A stretch of DNA of 64,000 nucleotides from Patulibacter sp. SYSU D01012 (GTDB lineage Bacteria > Actinomycetota > Thermoleophilia > Solirubrobacterales > Solirubrobacteraceae): positions 98,009-162,008 of the forward strand of contig NZ_JAFMTB010000003.1 of NCBI RefSeq assembly GCF_017916475.1, written 5' to 3'. This document shows positions 24,608 through 33,371 of the stretch, in pieces. The notes under the pieces are model-generated. The model was not told the DNA's origin. It did not search any database and saw nothing but the letters and a program-made list of their open reading frames with translations. The first letter of the stretch is position 1; each line of letters starts with the position of its first letter. Both the position numbers and the translations under genes were made by a program.

Positions 24608-25621
24608 ATGACGTCCCTCACCCCAGGCGTGCTCCGTACGCCCGTCCTCCGGCTGCTCGCCCTGGCGTGCGCCCTGCTCCTCGTCGCGCTGCTCGCCGGG
24701 TGCGGCGGCTCCGACGACGAGGGCGGCGCGTCGGACGACGCCGCCGCGGCCACGCGGACCGTGAAGGACTTCGCGGGCAACGCCGTCGAGGTGCCCACGA
24801 AGCCGCAGCGCGTGGTGGTCGTCAACGACGAGCTGACCGACGACGCGCTCGCCCTCGGCGTCAAGCCCGTCGCGATCTCGAAGGGCCAGGGCCAGGACGG
24901 CCCGCCGCGCTACCTCGCCGACCGCGTGGCCGGCGTCCCGATCGTCGGCGACGTCAACCAGCCGGACCTCGACAAGGTGCTCGACGCCGACCCCGACCTG
25001 ATCATCGTCTCGTACGACTTCCCCGAGGGGCCGCTGGCGGGCCAGGTCGCGAAGCTGCGCAAGATCGCGCCGACGTTCGTCGCGTCCGACCCCGCGAAGG
25101 ACGAGTGGAAGAGCACGCTGCGGCAGGTGGGCGTCGCGCTGAACCGCGAGGCGCAGGCGAAGGACTGGCTCGCGCGGTACGAGCAGCGCACGGCGCAGGT
25201 CGGCCGGTCGCTCGGGAAGCACGCCGGCGCCGAGGTGACGATCGCCCGCTGGAACCCGGACGGCCCGACGTTCATGCACGCCGGCACGTTCGCGTCGACC
25301 GTGGTCGCCGACCTCGGCCTGAAGCGCCCGAAGAACCAGCGCACGGAGGGCCAGGGCCACGGCGAGTCGCTCAGCCTGGAGGCGCTCGGCGAGCTCGAGG
25401 CCGACTGGATCTTCCTCTCCAGCCTGACCGCCGACGGCGACGACGCGAAGGCGCTCGAGCAGGGCGTCGGATCGAAGGCGTTCAAGCAGCTCGACGCCGT
25501 GAAGGCCGGGCACGTCAGCCAGGTCGACGGCTCCGTCTGGGGCGCCGCCGGCGGCGCGCTCGCCTCCGACGTGCTGATCGCCGACGTGCAGAAGGCGCTC
25601 GGCGGCGGCGCCACCCGCTGA
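24608..25621 (+). CDS. Ferric-siderophore-binding lipoprotein
   Basis: A 337-residue periplasmic-binding-protein-like lipoprotein. The signal ends in the lipobox LLAGC, followed by an Asp/Gly-rich linker. The mature protein has the FepB/FecB pattern TVKDFAGNAVEVPTKPQRVVVVN, LDKVLDADPDLIIVSYD and a C-terminal domain ending LIADVQKALGG. It delivers the iron-loaded siderophore to the divergent FepDGC system. It is followed closely by the aryl carrier, synthetase and exporter genes, so uptake and synthesis share a transcript. Confidence 0.94.
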   Translation: MTSLTPGVLRTPVLRLLALACALLLVALLAGCGGSDDEGGASDDAAAATRTVKDFAGNAVEVPTKPQRVVVVNDELTDDALALGVKPVAISKGQGQDGPPRYLADRVAGVPIVGDVNQPDLDKVLDADPDLIIVSYDFPEGPLAGQVAKLRKIAPTFVASDPAKDEWKSTLRQVGVALNREAQAKDWLARYEQRTAQVGRSLGKHAGAEVTIARWNPDGPTFMHAGTFASTVVADLGLKRPKNQRTEGQGHGESLSLEALGELEADWIFLSSLTADGDDAKALEQGVGSKAFKQLDAVKAGHVSQVDGSVWGAAGGALASDVLIADVQKALGGGATR

Positions 25622-25647
25622 TCCCCCCCCCGACCCCGGAGCCCCGC

Positions 25648-25908
25648 ATGTCCACCCCCGCGCTCCCGCCCCTCCCCGACGACCCGATCGCCCTGCGCGC
25701 CGGCGTCGCCGCCCTGCTCGACGTCGACCCCGCGACGCTGAGCGACGACACCGACCTGGTCGAGGCCGGCCTGGACTCCATCCGCGTCATGGCGCTCGCC
25801 GAGCGCTGGAGCGCGGACGGCGTGCAGATCGGCTTCATGGACCTGGCCGAGGAGCCGACGCTCGCGGCGTGGTGGTCCGTCGTCGCCGACGCCCGCGCGG
25901 CCTCGTGA
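25648..25908 (+). CDS. Free-standing aryl carrier protein
   Basis: An 86-residue carrier protein equal to the C-terminal domain of EntB/DhbB. The phosphopantetheine attachment Ser is in DLVEAGLDSIRVMALAERW; FMDLAEEPTLAAWW matches the helix III region of aryl carriers. DhbE is expected to load DHB on it after EntD activation, and it then feeds the first condensation domain of the synthetase. Its stop overlaps the synthetase GTG by 4 bp, fixing near-equal stoichiometry. Confidence 0.93.
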   Translation: MSTPALPPLPDDPIALRAGVAALLDVDPATLSDDTDLVEAGLDSIRVMALAERWSADGVQIGFMDLAEEPTLAAWWSVVADARAAS

Positions 25909-28900
25909 GCGCCCGCGCCACGGCGGCCGCCGCGCTGCCGCTGACGGCCGCGCAGCGCGGCGTCTGGTTCTCGCAGCAGTACCTCGGCGACGACGCGGTC
26001 TACGGCGCGACGGAGATCGTCGACGTCGCCGGGCCGCTCGACCCGGTCCACTGGGTGCAGGCCGTCACGGCGGTCGTCGCCGAGACGGACGCGCTGCGCG
26101 TGCGGATCGTGGGGCCCGACCACGACCCGCGGCAGCTCGTCGACCCCGAGATCGCGGCCGACCCGCGGATCGTCGACCTGCGCGGCGAGGCCGACCCCGA
26201 GGCCGCCGCCGACGCGTGGGCCGCCGCCGCGCTGCGCGAGCCGATCGACCTGCGCGCCGGGGTGCTCGCCGAGACCGTCCTCTTCGTCCTGGGGCCTGAG
26301 CGCTTCCGCTGGCTGCAGCGGGTGCACCACCTGGCGCTGGACGGCTACGGGTTCGCGCTCGTCGCGCGGCGCGTCGCGGCCCACGTGCGCGCGCTCGCCG
26401 GCGGCGGCCCCGCGCCCGCCCCGCCGTCGGACGGCCTGGCCGCGGTCGTCGCCGACGACGCCGCCTACGCCGGGTCGGCGCAGGAGCGCGCCGACCGCGA
26501 GCACTGGCTCGCCGCGATGGGCGACCTGGAGAGCGTGCCCGGGCTGACCGAGGGCGAGGTGGCGCCGAGCGGCCGCACCGTCCGGGCCGGCCTGGTCGTC
26601 GGACCGGACCGCGTGGCGGCGCTCACGGCCGTCGGCGCGCGCAGCGGCGGCGGGTGGCCCGAGGCGCTCGCCGCCGGCTGCGCCGCGCTGCTGCACGGCC
26701 TGACCGGCAGCCGCGACGTCGTCGTCGGCCTGCCCGTCCTGGCGCGCCCCGACGCTGGCGCGCTGCGGCGGCCGAGCAACGCGCAGAACGTCGTGCCGCT
26801 GCGCGCCCACGTCGACCCGGGCGCGTCCGTCGACGCGCTCGTGGCCCAGGTCGCCGGCACGCTGGCGGCGGGGCGGCCGCACGCCCGCTTCCGCCACGAG
26901 ACGCTGCGCCGCGAGCTGGGCCTGTTCGCCGGCGACGGCCGCCTGGCCGGGCTGTTCCTCAACCTCAAGCCGTTCGTGCAGGAGCTGCGCTTCGGGCACG
27001 CCGGCGCGGCGCGGCGGGTCACCGGCCGCGTGCGCGCGGTGTGGGAGGGGCCGGTCGAGGACCTGTCCCTGTCCGTCTGGGGCACGCCGGACGGCGGACT
27101 CGAGATCGCGATCGACGCGCCCGCGGGGCCGTACGACGAGGCGAGCGTGCGCGCGCACCGGGACCGGCTCGACGGGCTGCTCGCCGCGCTCGCGGACGCC
27201 GACGCCGCGACGACCGTCGCCGAGCTGCCGATCGCCACCCCGGCCGAGCGGGACGCCGTGGCGGCGTTCGGCAGCGGCCCCGCGATGCCGGCGCCGGACG
27301 CGAGCCTGGTCGACCGCTTCCGGGCCCGCGTCGCGGCCGACCCGTCCGCGCCGGCGGTGGCGGGCCCGGACGGTGCGCTGACCGCGGGCGAGCTGGACGC
27401 GCGCTCCGCCGCGCTGGCCGCCCGCCTGGTGGCGGCCGGCGCCGGCCGCGAGCGGGTCGTCGCGATCGCCCACGAGCGCGGCGCGGGGTACGTCGCCGCG
27501 ATGCTGGCCGTGCTGCGCGCCGGCGCGGCGTTCCTGCCGCTCGACGCCGAGCTGCCCGCCGAGCGCCTGACCTTCCTGCTCGAGGACTCCGGGGCGGTCG
27601 CGGTGGTCGGTGACGCGTACGGCGCGGCCCGGCTGCCGGCGACGGGCCTGCCGCTCGTGCGGACGGACGACGAGCGCGGCGGCGGGACGGGCGCGGGCGG
27701 CACCGCGGACCCCGACGCCGGAGCGGCGCCGGCGACGGCCGGCGCGGCGGACGGGGCCGCTCTCGACGCCGCCGCGCCCGGGGACGCGGCCTACGTCATC
27801 TACACCTCGGGCACCACGGGCCGGCCGAAGGGCGTGGTGATCGAGCACCGCACGGCGGTCAACCTGCTCGACGGCCACGCCCGCACGCTCTACGGTCCGG
27901 CCGCCGCGGCCGCCGGCCGGGAGCGGATCCGCTTCTCGCACAACCACTCCTTCTCCTTCGACTCGGGCATCAGCCCGTTCCTGGCGCTGCTCGCGGGTCA
28001 CGAGCTGCGCGTCGCCGCGGCCGACGTGCTGCGCGACCCCGCGGCGCTCGCGGCCTTCGTCCGCGACGAGCGGATCGACTACGTCGACGTCACGCCGGCG
28101 ATGTTCGAGGCGCTCGTCGCGGAGGGCGTCCTGGACGAGGGCCGCCACGTGCCGACGCTCGTCGCGCTGGGCGGCGAGGCCGCGCCGCCCGACCTGTGGC
28201 GCCGCCTGCGCGCGCACCCGACGACGATCGGCTGGAACACGTACGGCCCGACGGAGTGCACGGTCGACGCCGTGATCTGCCCCGTCGCCGACCACCCGAC
28301 GCCCGTCATCGGCCGGCCGATCGCGGGCTCCCGCGCGTACGTGCTGGACGACGCGCGCCGGCCGGTGCCGCCGGGCGTCGCGGGCGAGCTGTTCGTCGGC
28401 GGGCGCAACGTCGGCCGCGGCTACCTGGGGCGCCCCGAGCTGACGGCCGAGCGCTTCCTTCCCGACCCGTGGGCGCCGGCCGACGAGCCGGACGCCCGCA
28501 TGTACGCCACCGGCGACCGGGTGCGGTGGACCGCCGAGGGGCTGCTCGAGTTCCTCGGCCGCGCCGACGACCAGGTCAAGCTGCGCGGCTTCCGCATCGA
28601 GCTGGGCGAGGTCGCGGCGGCGCTCAACGCGCAGGACGACGTCGCCCAGGCCGTGGCGGTCGTGCGCGAGGACCGCCCGGGCGACCGGCGCCTGGTCGCC
28701 TACGTCGTGCCGGCCCCCGGCGCGCGCCCCGACCCGGCGGCGCTGATCGCGGCGGCGGGCGAGACGCTGCCGCACCACGCCGTCCCGTCCGCGGTCGTCG
28801 TCCTGGACGCCCTGCCGATGACGGTGTCGCGCAAGGTCGACCGCGCGCGCCTGCCCGCGCCCGACCCCGCCGCCGTCACCGCCGCCGACCGGCCGCGCAC

Positions 28901-31900
28901 GCCCGAGGAGGAGCTCGTCTGCGCCGTCGTGGCCGAGACGCTCGGCCTGCCGGCGGTCGGGGTGCACGACGACGTCTTCGCCCTCGGCGCCCACTCGCTG
29001 CTCGTCGCCCGGATGGCGGCGCGGCTGCGCGAGGACCTCGGCGCCGACTGCGGCGTGCGGACGGTCTTCGACCACCCGACGCCCGCGCTCCTGGCCGCGG
29101 CGCTCACGGGCCCGGCCGCGGCGCCGCGCCCGGCCCCCGCGCCGCGCCCGGCCGCAGCGGCCACGCCGACCGACCGCCCGGACGACCTGCCGCTCGCGCC
29201 CGCCCAGCGGCGGCTGTGGTTCCTGCAGCGGCTCGATGGCCCGGACCCGACGTACGACGTGCCGGTCGTGCTGCGCCTGCGCGGCATCGTCGACGTCCGC
29301 GCCCTGCGCGCCGCGCTGGCCGACGTGCTGGCGCGGCACGAGACGCTGCGCACGACGTACCCGGAGCGCGACGGCGCGCCGGTGCAGGCGATCGCCGCGC
29401 CGGGGACGGTGGAGGTGCCGTTCGCGCACGAGCTCGTCGCGCCGGACGGGCTCGACGCCCGGATCGCCGCGCTGTCCCGCCACGTCTTCGACGTCACGAC
29501 CGACCTGCCGCTGCGCGCGACGCTGCTCACGGTCGACGGCGCCGACGACGAGCCCGTGCTGCTGCTCGTGCTGCACCACGTCGCCGCGGACGGCTGGTCG
29601 CTCGGCCCGCTCGTCGGCGACCTCTCCCGGGCCTACGCGGCGCGGCGGGAGGACCGGGAGGGCCCGTCCGTCCTGCCGCCGCTCGCCGTCCAGCACGCCG
29701 ACCACGCCCTCGCGCTCGCGGCGGCGGGGGACGACGAGGCGGGCCTGGCGTTCTGGGCGGACGCGCTGCGCGGGATCCCGGACGCCCTGGAGCTGCCCGC
29801 CGACCGCGCGGCCGGGGCCGACGCCTCCCGCGACGGCGGCGAGGTCCGCACGACGATCCCGGCGGCCGTCCACGCGCGGCTGGCGGCGCTGGCGCGCGAG
29901 CACGGCGCCACGACGTTCATGGCGCTCCACGCGATCCTCGCCGGGCTGCTGACCCGCGTCGGCGCGGGGACGGACGTGCCCGTCGGGACGGTGGTCGTGG
30001 GCCGCGACGCGCCGGGCCTGGACGAGGTCGTCGGGTTCTTCGCCAACACCGTCGTGCTGCGCGCGGACACGGACGGCGCGCCCGACCTGCCGACGCTGCT
30101 GCGGCGGGTGCGCCAGGCGGACCTGGCCGCGCTCGCCCACGCCGACGTGCCGTTCGACCGTGTCGTCGAGCGGCTGCGCCCGCCGCGCGCGCCCGGCCGC
30201 ACGCCGCTGTTCAACGTCATGCTCGTCCTGCAGAACACGCCCGACGCGGCGTGGGCCGAGGACAGCCTGGACGCGGCGCTCGAGGTGCGCGGCAACGGCA
30301 CGGCGAAGTTCGACCTGACGTTCGAGCTGGCCGAGCGCTTCGACGCCGCCGGCGCGCCCGCGGGGCTCGACCTGCGCGTCGAGCACCGCGCCGCCCGCTT
30401 CGACCGCGAGACCGCGGAGGGCCTGGCCGCCTGGTTCGCGCGGCTCGCGGACGCGTGGTCCGCCGATCCCGAGCAGGACCTGTGGGCGCCCCGGATCACC
30501 GGCCCGGGCGAGGTCGTCCCGGTGGCGACGGCCGTCCCGCCGCCGCGCCCCGCCGACGCGCCGGGCGCGGCGCTCCTGCCCGCGGACCCGGCGGCCGAGA
30601 CGCTCGACGGCTGGCTGGCCCGCACGGTCGCGGCCCACCCGGAGCGCCCGGCGCTGACCGGCCCCGGCGGCCCGCTGACGTACGCCGAGCTCGACGCGCG
30701 CGCCACCCGCCTGGCCCGCGCGCTGCTCGCCCGCGGCGCCCGCCGCGGCACGCTCGTCGCCCTCGCCCTGCCGCGCACCGTCGACCTGGTCGTGGCGCTG
30801 ATCGCGATCCTGCGCACCGGCGCCGGCTACCTGCCCCTCGACCCGGCGTACCCCGCCGAGCGCCTGCGGGCGACCGTCGAGGACGCCGGCCCGGTCCTGG
30901 CGGTCACGGACGGCGCCGTCGACGCGGCGACGCTCGGCGGCGTCCCGACGCTGCGGCTGGACGACCCGGCGACGACGGCCGAGCTGGCGGCGCTGCCCGC
31001 GGACCCGCTGACGCCCGCCGACCGTCCGCCGGCGCGCCCGGACGACGTCGCCTACGTCATCTACACCTCGGGCTCGACGGGCCGGCCGAAGGGCGTGCAG
31101 GTCGCGCACCGCAACGTCGTGCGGCTGTTCACCGCCACGGACGGCTGGTTCGGCTTCGGGCCCGACGACACGTGGACGCTCTTCCACTCCGCGGCGTTCG
31201 ACTTCTCGGTCTGGGAGCTGTGGGGCGCGCTGCTGCACGGCGGCCGGCTGGTCGTCATCCCGCACGACGTCTCGCGCGCCCCGGCCGCGTTCCTGCGGCT
31301 GCTCGTCGACGAGCGGGTGACGGTGCTCAGCCAGACGCCGTCGGCGTTCTGGGCGCTCGTCGCGGCCGACGGCGACGACCCGGCGACGGGCGCCGAGCTC
31401 GCGCTGCGGCTGGTCGTCTTCGGCGGCGAGGCGCTCGAGCTGGCGAAGCTGCGCCCCTGGTACGAGCGGCACCCGGACGACGCGCCGCGGCTGGTGAACA
31501 TGTACGGGATCACCGAGACGACGGTCCACGTGACGTACCGGCCGCTGACCGCGGACGACGCGCGGGCCGCCGCCCCGGGCGACCCGTCGCCGATCGGCGT
31601 GCCGATCCCGGACCTGGACGTGCGGGTGCTCGACGCCGGCGGCCACCCCGTCCCGCCGAACGTCGTCGGCGAGCTGCACGTCGCCGGCGGGGGCGTCGCG
31701 CGCGGCTACCTGGGCCGGCCGGCGCTGAACGCGGAGCGCTTCCCGCCCGACCCGTCCGGCCCCGACGCGGCCGCCGACCCCGACGCGGCGGCGGTGCAGG
31801 CCGCCCGTCTGCCGCGGCCGGACGGCGACGACGCCCCGCCCGCGCGGCGGTACCGGACGGGCGACCTGGCGCGCGTGCGCCGCGACGGCGGCCTGGACTA

Positions 31901-33371
31901 CCTGGGCCGCGCCGACGGGCAGGTCAAGGTGCGCGGGTTCCGCATCGAGCCGGGCGAGATCGAGGCCGTGCTGCGCGCCGAGGTGGGCGTGCGCGACGCC
32001 GTCGTGATCGTGCGCGAGGACCGTCCCGGCGACCAGCGGCTCGTCGCCTACGTCGTGCCGGCGGACGGCGCCGCCCCTCCGGCCCCCGACGCGCTGCGCG
32101 CCGCGGCCGCCCGGCGGCTGCCCGCGCACATGGTCCCGGCCGCCACGGTCGTGCTGGACGCGCTGCCGCTGACCCCGAACGGCAAGCTCGACCGCCGCGC
32201 GCTGCCCGCGCCCGACCCGGCCCCCGCCGGCGAGGGGCGTGCGCCGGAGGGCGTGGCCGAGGAGCGCCTGTGCCGGCTGTTCGCCGACGCGCTCGGCGTC
32301 GAGCGGGTCGGCGCGGACGACTCGTTCTTCGAGCTCGGCGGCCACTCGCTGCTCGCGGTCCGCCTGCTGCGCGACGTCGCGGACGCGTTCGGGACGGACG
32401 TCGGGATCGGCGCGCTGTTCGAGGCGCCGACCCCGGCGGGCCTGGCGCGGGCGCTGCAGGACGGGACGCAGGCCTCGCCGCTCGAGGTGATCCTGCCGCT
32501 GCGGATGCCGCGCGGCGCCGGCCGCGTGGACGGACGCGGCCCGGGCGGAGAGGCCGCGGACGCGGCCGGCGGCGGAGCGCACGCCGCCGGCGGCCCCGAC
32601 GCGGACGGTCCCGCCCCCGTCTTCTGCGTCCATCCCGCCGGCGGCCTCTCCTGGTGCTACTCCGGCCTGGCGCGGCACCTGCCGCCCGACCGCCCGCTCG
32701 TGGGCATCCAGGCGCGCGGGATCGCCCGGCCCGAGCCGCTGCCGCCGTCCCTCGGGGCGATGGCCGACGACTACGTCGCGCGGATCCGCGAGGTCCGCCC
32801 GCACGGCCCGTACCACCTGCTCGGCTGGTCGCTCGGCGGGATGGTCGTGCACGCGATGGCGGCCCGGCTGCGCGCGCAGGGGCACGAGGTCGGCGTCGTG
32901 GCGCTGCTCGACGCGTACCCGTCCGACGGCCTGCGGCGGATCGCGCCGCCGGACGAGGCGGAGGCGCTCTCGGCGCTGCTGGCGATGGGCGGCTACGGCG
33001 AGGAGGTCCTGCGCGGGCGCGTGATCTCGGTCGACGTCGTCGTCGACGCGCTGCGCGCCGAGGGCTCCGCGATGGCGTCGATCGCGCCCGACACGCTGAT
33101 GGCGATCAAGGACACGTACGTCAACACCGCGACGATCCTGCGCGAGTACGAGCACGAGGTCTACGCGGGCGACGTCCTCTTCCTGCGCGCGAGCGTCGGC
33201 GTGATCGACGAGGACCAGACGCCCCAGACGTGGCAGCCGTACGTCGACGGCCGGCTCGAGGTGCACGACGTCGCGTGCACGCACCGCGAGATGTGCCAGC
33301 CGGAGCCGCTCGCGCGGATCGGCGCGCTCGTCGCGGAACGGTTGGCGGACTGGGAGGCGGGGCGCCGGTGA
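25905..33371 (+). CDS. dhbF: Dimodular nonribosomal peptide synthetase, C-A-T-C-A-T-TE (DhbF-like)
   Basis: A 2488-residue synthetase. C1 spans about residues 8-430 (HHLALDG), A1 about 465-1000 (YIYTSGTTGRPKG-type core near 630), T1 near 1025 (LGAHSLL). C2 spans about 1095-1540 (HHVAADG near 1223), A2 about 1565-2090 (core near 1716), T2 near 2142 (ELGGHSLL), TE about 2235-2480 (GWSLGG near 2306; His in VACTHREMC). Residues read by eye at the specificity positions are DSSDAGTVDK for A1, acidic at two positions as in Arg-activating domains, and DFWSVGMVHK for A2, near the Thr code DFWNIGMVHK. No epimerase is present. Predicted product: DHB-Arg-Thr, trimerised and cyclised by TE, as in griseobactin. 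Arg is less certain than Thr. Confidence 0.94.
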   Translation: MSARATAAAALPLTAAQRGVWFSQQYLGDDAVYGATEIVDVAGPLDPVHWVQAVTAVVAETDALRVRIVGPDHDPRQLVDPEIAADPRIVDLRGEADPEAAADAWAAAALREPIDLRAGVLAETVLFVLGPERFRWLQRVHHLALDGYGFALVARRVAAHVRALAGGGPAPAPPSDGLAAVVADDAAYAGSAQERADREHWLAAMGDLESVPGLTEGEVAPSGRTVRAGLVVGPDRVAALTAVGARSGGGWPEALAAGCAALLHGLTGSRDVVVGLPVLARPDAGALRRPSNAQNVVPLRAHVDPGASVDALVAQVAGTLAAGRPHARFRHETLRRELGLFAGDGRLAGLFLNLKPFVQELRFGHAGAARRVTGRVRAVWEGPVEDLSLSVWGTPDGGLEIAIDAPAGPYDEASVRAHRDRLDGLLAALADADAATTVAELPIATPAERDAVAAFGSGPAMPAPDASLVDRFRARVAADPSAPAVAGPDGALTAGELDARSAALAARLVAAGAGRERVVAIAHERGAGYVAAMLAVLRAGAAFLPLDAELPAERLTFLLEDSGAVAVVGDAYGAARLPATGLPLVRTDDERGGGTGAGGTADPDAGAAPATAGAADGAALDAAAPGDAAYVIYTSGTTGRPKGVVIEHRTAVNLLDGHARTLYGPAAAAAGRERIRFSHNHSFSFDSGISPFLALLAGHELRVAAADVLRDPAALAAFVRDERIDYVDVTPAMFEALVAEGVLDEGRHVPTLVALGGEAAPPDLWRRLRAHPTTIGWNTYGPTECTVDAVICPVADHPTPVIGRPIAGSRAYVLDDARRPVPPGVAGELFVGGRNVGRGYLGRPELTAERFLPDPWAPADEPDARMYATGDRVRWTAEGLLEFLGRADDQVKLRGFRIELGEVAAALNAQDDVAQAVAVVREDRPGDRRLVAYVVPAPGARPDPAALIAAAGETLPHHAVPSAVVVLDALPMTVSRKVDRARLPAPDPAAVTAADRPRTPEEELVCAVVAETLGLPAVGVHDDVFALGAHSLLVARMAARLREDLGADCGVRTVFDHPTPALLAAALTGPAAAPRPAPAPRPAAAATPTDRPDDLPLAPAQRRLWFLQRLDGPDPTYDVPVVLRLRGIVDVRALRAALADVLARHETLRTTYPERDGAPVQAIAAPGTVEVPFAHELVAPDGLDARIAALSRHVFDVTTDLPLRATLLTVDGADDEPVLLLVLHHVAADGWSLGPLVGDLSRAYAARREDREGPSVLPPLAVQHADHALALAAAGDDEAGLAFWADALRGIPDALELPADRAAGADASRDGGEVRTTIPAAVHARLAALAREHGATTFMALHAILAGLLTRVGAGTDVPVGTVVVGRDAPGLDEVVGFFANTVVLRADTDGAPDLPTLLRRVRQADLAALAHADVPFDRVVERLRPPRAPGRTPLFNVMLVLQNTPDAAWAEDSLDAALEVRGNGTAKFDLTFELAERFDAAGAPAGLDLRVEHRAARFDRETAEGLAAWFARLADAWSADPEQDLWAPRITGPGEVVPVATAVPPPRPADAPGAALLPADPAAETLDGWLARTVAAHPERPALTGPGGPLTYAELDARATRLARALLARGARRGTLVALALPRTVDLVVALIAILRTGAGYLPLDPAYPAERLRATVEDAGPVLAVTDGAVDAATLGGVPTLRLDDPATTAELAALPADPLTPADRPPARPDDVAYVIYTSGSTGRPKGVQVAHRNVVRLFTATDGWFGFGPDDTWTLFHSAAFDFSVWELWGALLHGGRLVVIPHDVSRAPAAFLRLLVDERVTVLSQTPSAFWALVAADGDDPATGAELALRLVVFGGEALELAKLRPWYERHPDDAPRLVNMYGITETTVHVTYRPLTADDARAAAPGDPSPIGVPIPDLDVRVLDAGGHPVPPNVVGELHVAGGGVARGYLGRPALNAERFPPDPSGPDAAADPDAAAVQAARLPRPDGDDAPPARRYRTGDLARVRRDGGLDYLGRADGQVKVRGFRIEPGEIEAVLRAEVGVRDAVVIVREDRPGDQRLVAYVVPADGAAPPAPDALRAAAARRLPAHMVPAATVVLDALPLTPNGKLDRRALPAPDPAPAGEGRAPEGVAEERLCRLFADALGVERVGADDSFFELGGHSLLAVRLLRDVADAFGTDVGIGALFEAPTPAGLARALQDGTQASPLEVILPLRMPRGAGRVDGRGPGGEAADAAGGGAHAAGGPDADGPAPVFCVHPAGGLSWCYSGLARHLPPDRPLVGIQARGIARPEPLPPSLGAMADDYVARIREVRPHGPYHLLGWSLGGMVVHAMAARLRAQGHEVGVVALLDAYPSDGLRRIAPPDEAEALSALLAMGGYGEEVLRGRVISVDVVVDALRAEGSAMASIAPDTLMAIKDTYVNTATILREYEHEVYAGDVLFLRASVGVIDEDQTPQTWQPYVDGRLEVHDVACTHREMCQPEPLARIGALVAERLADWEAGRR

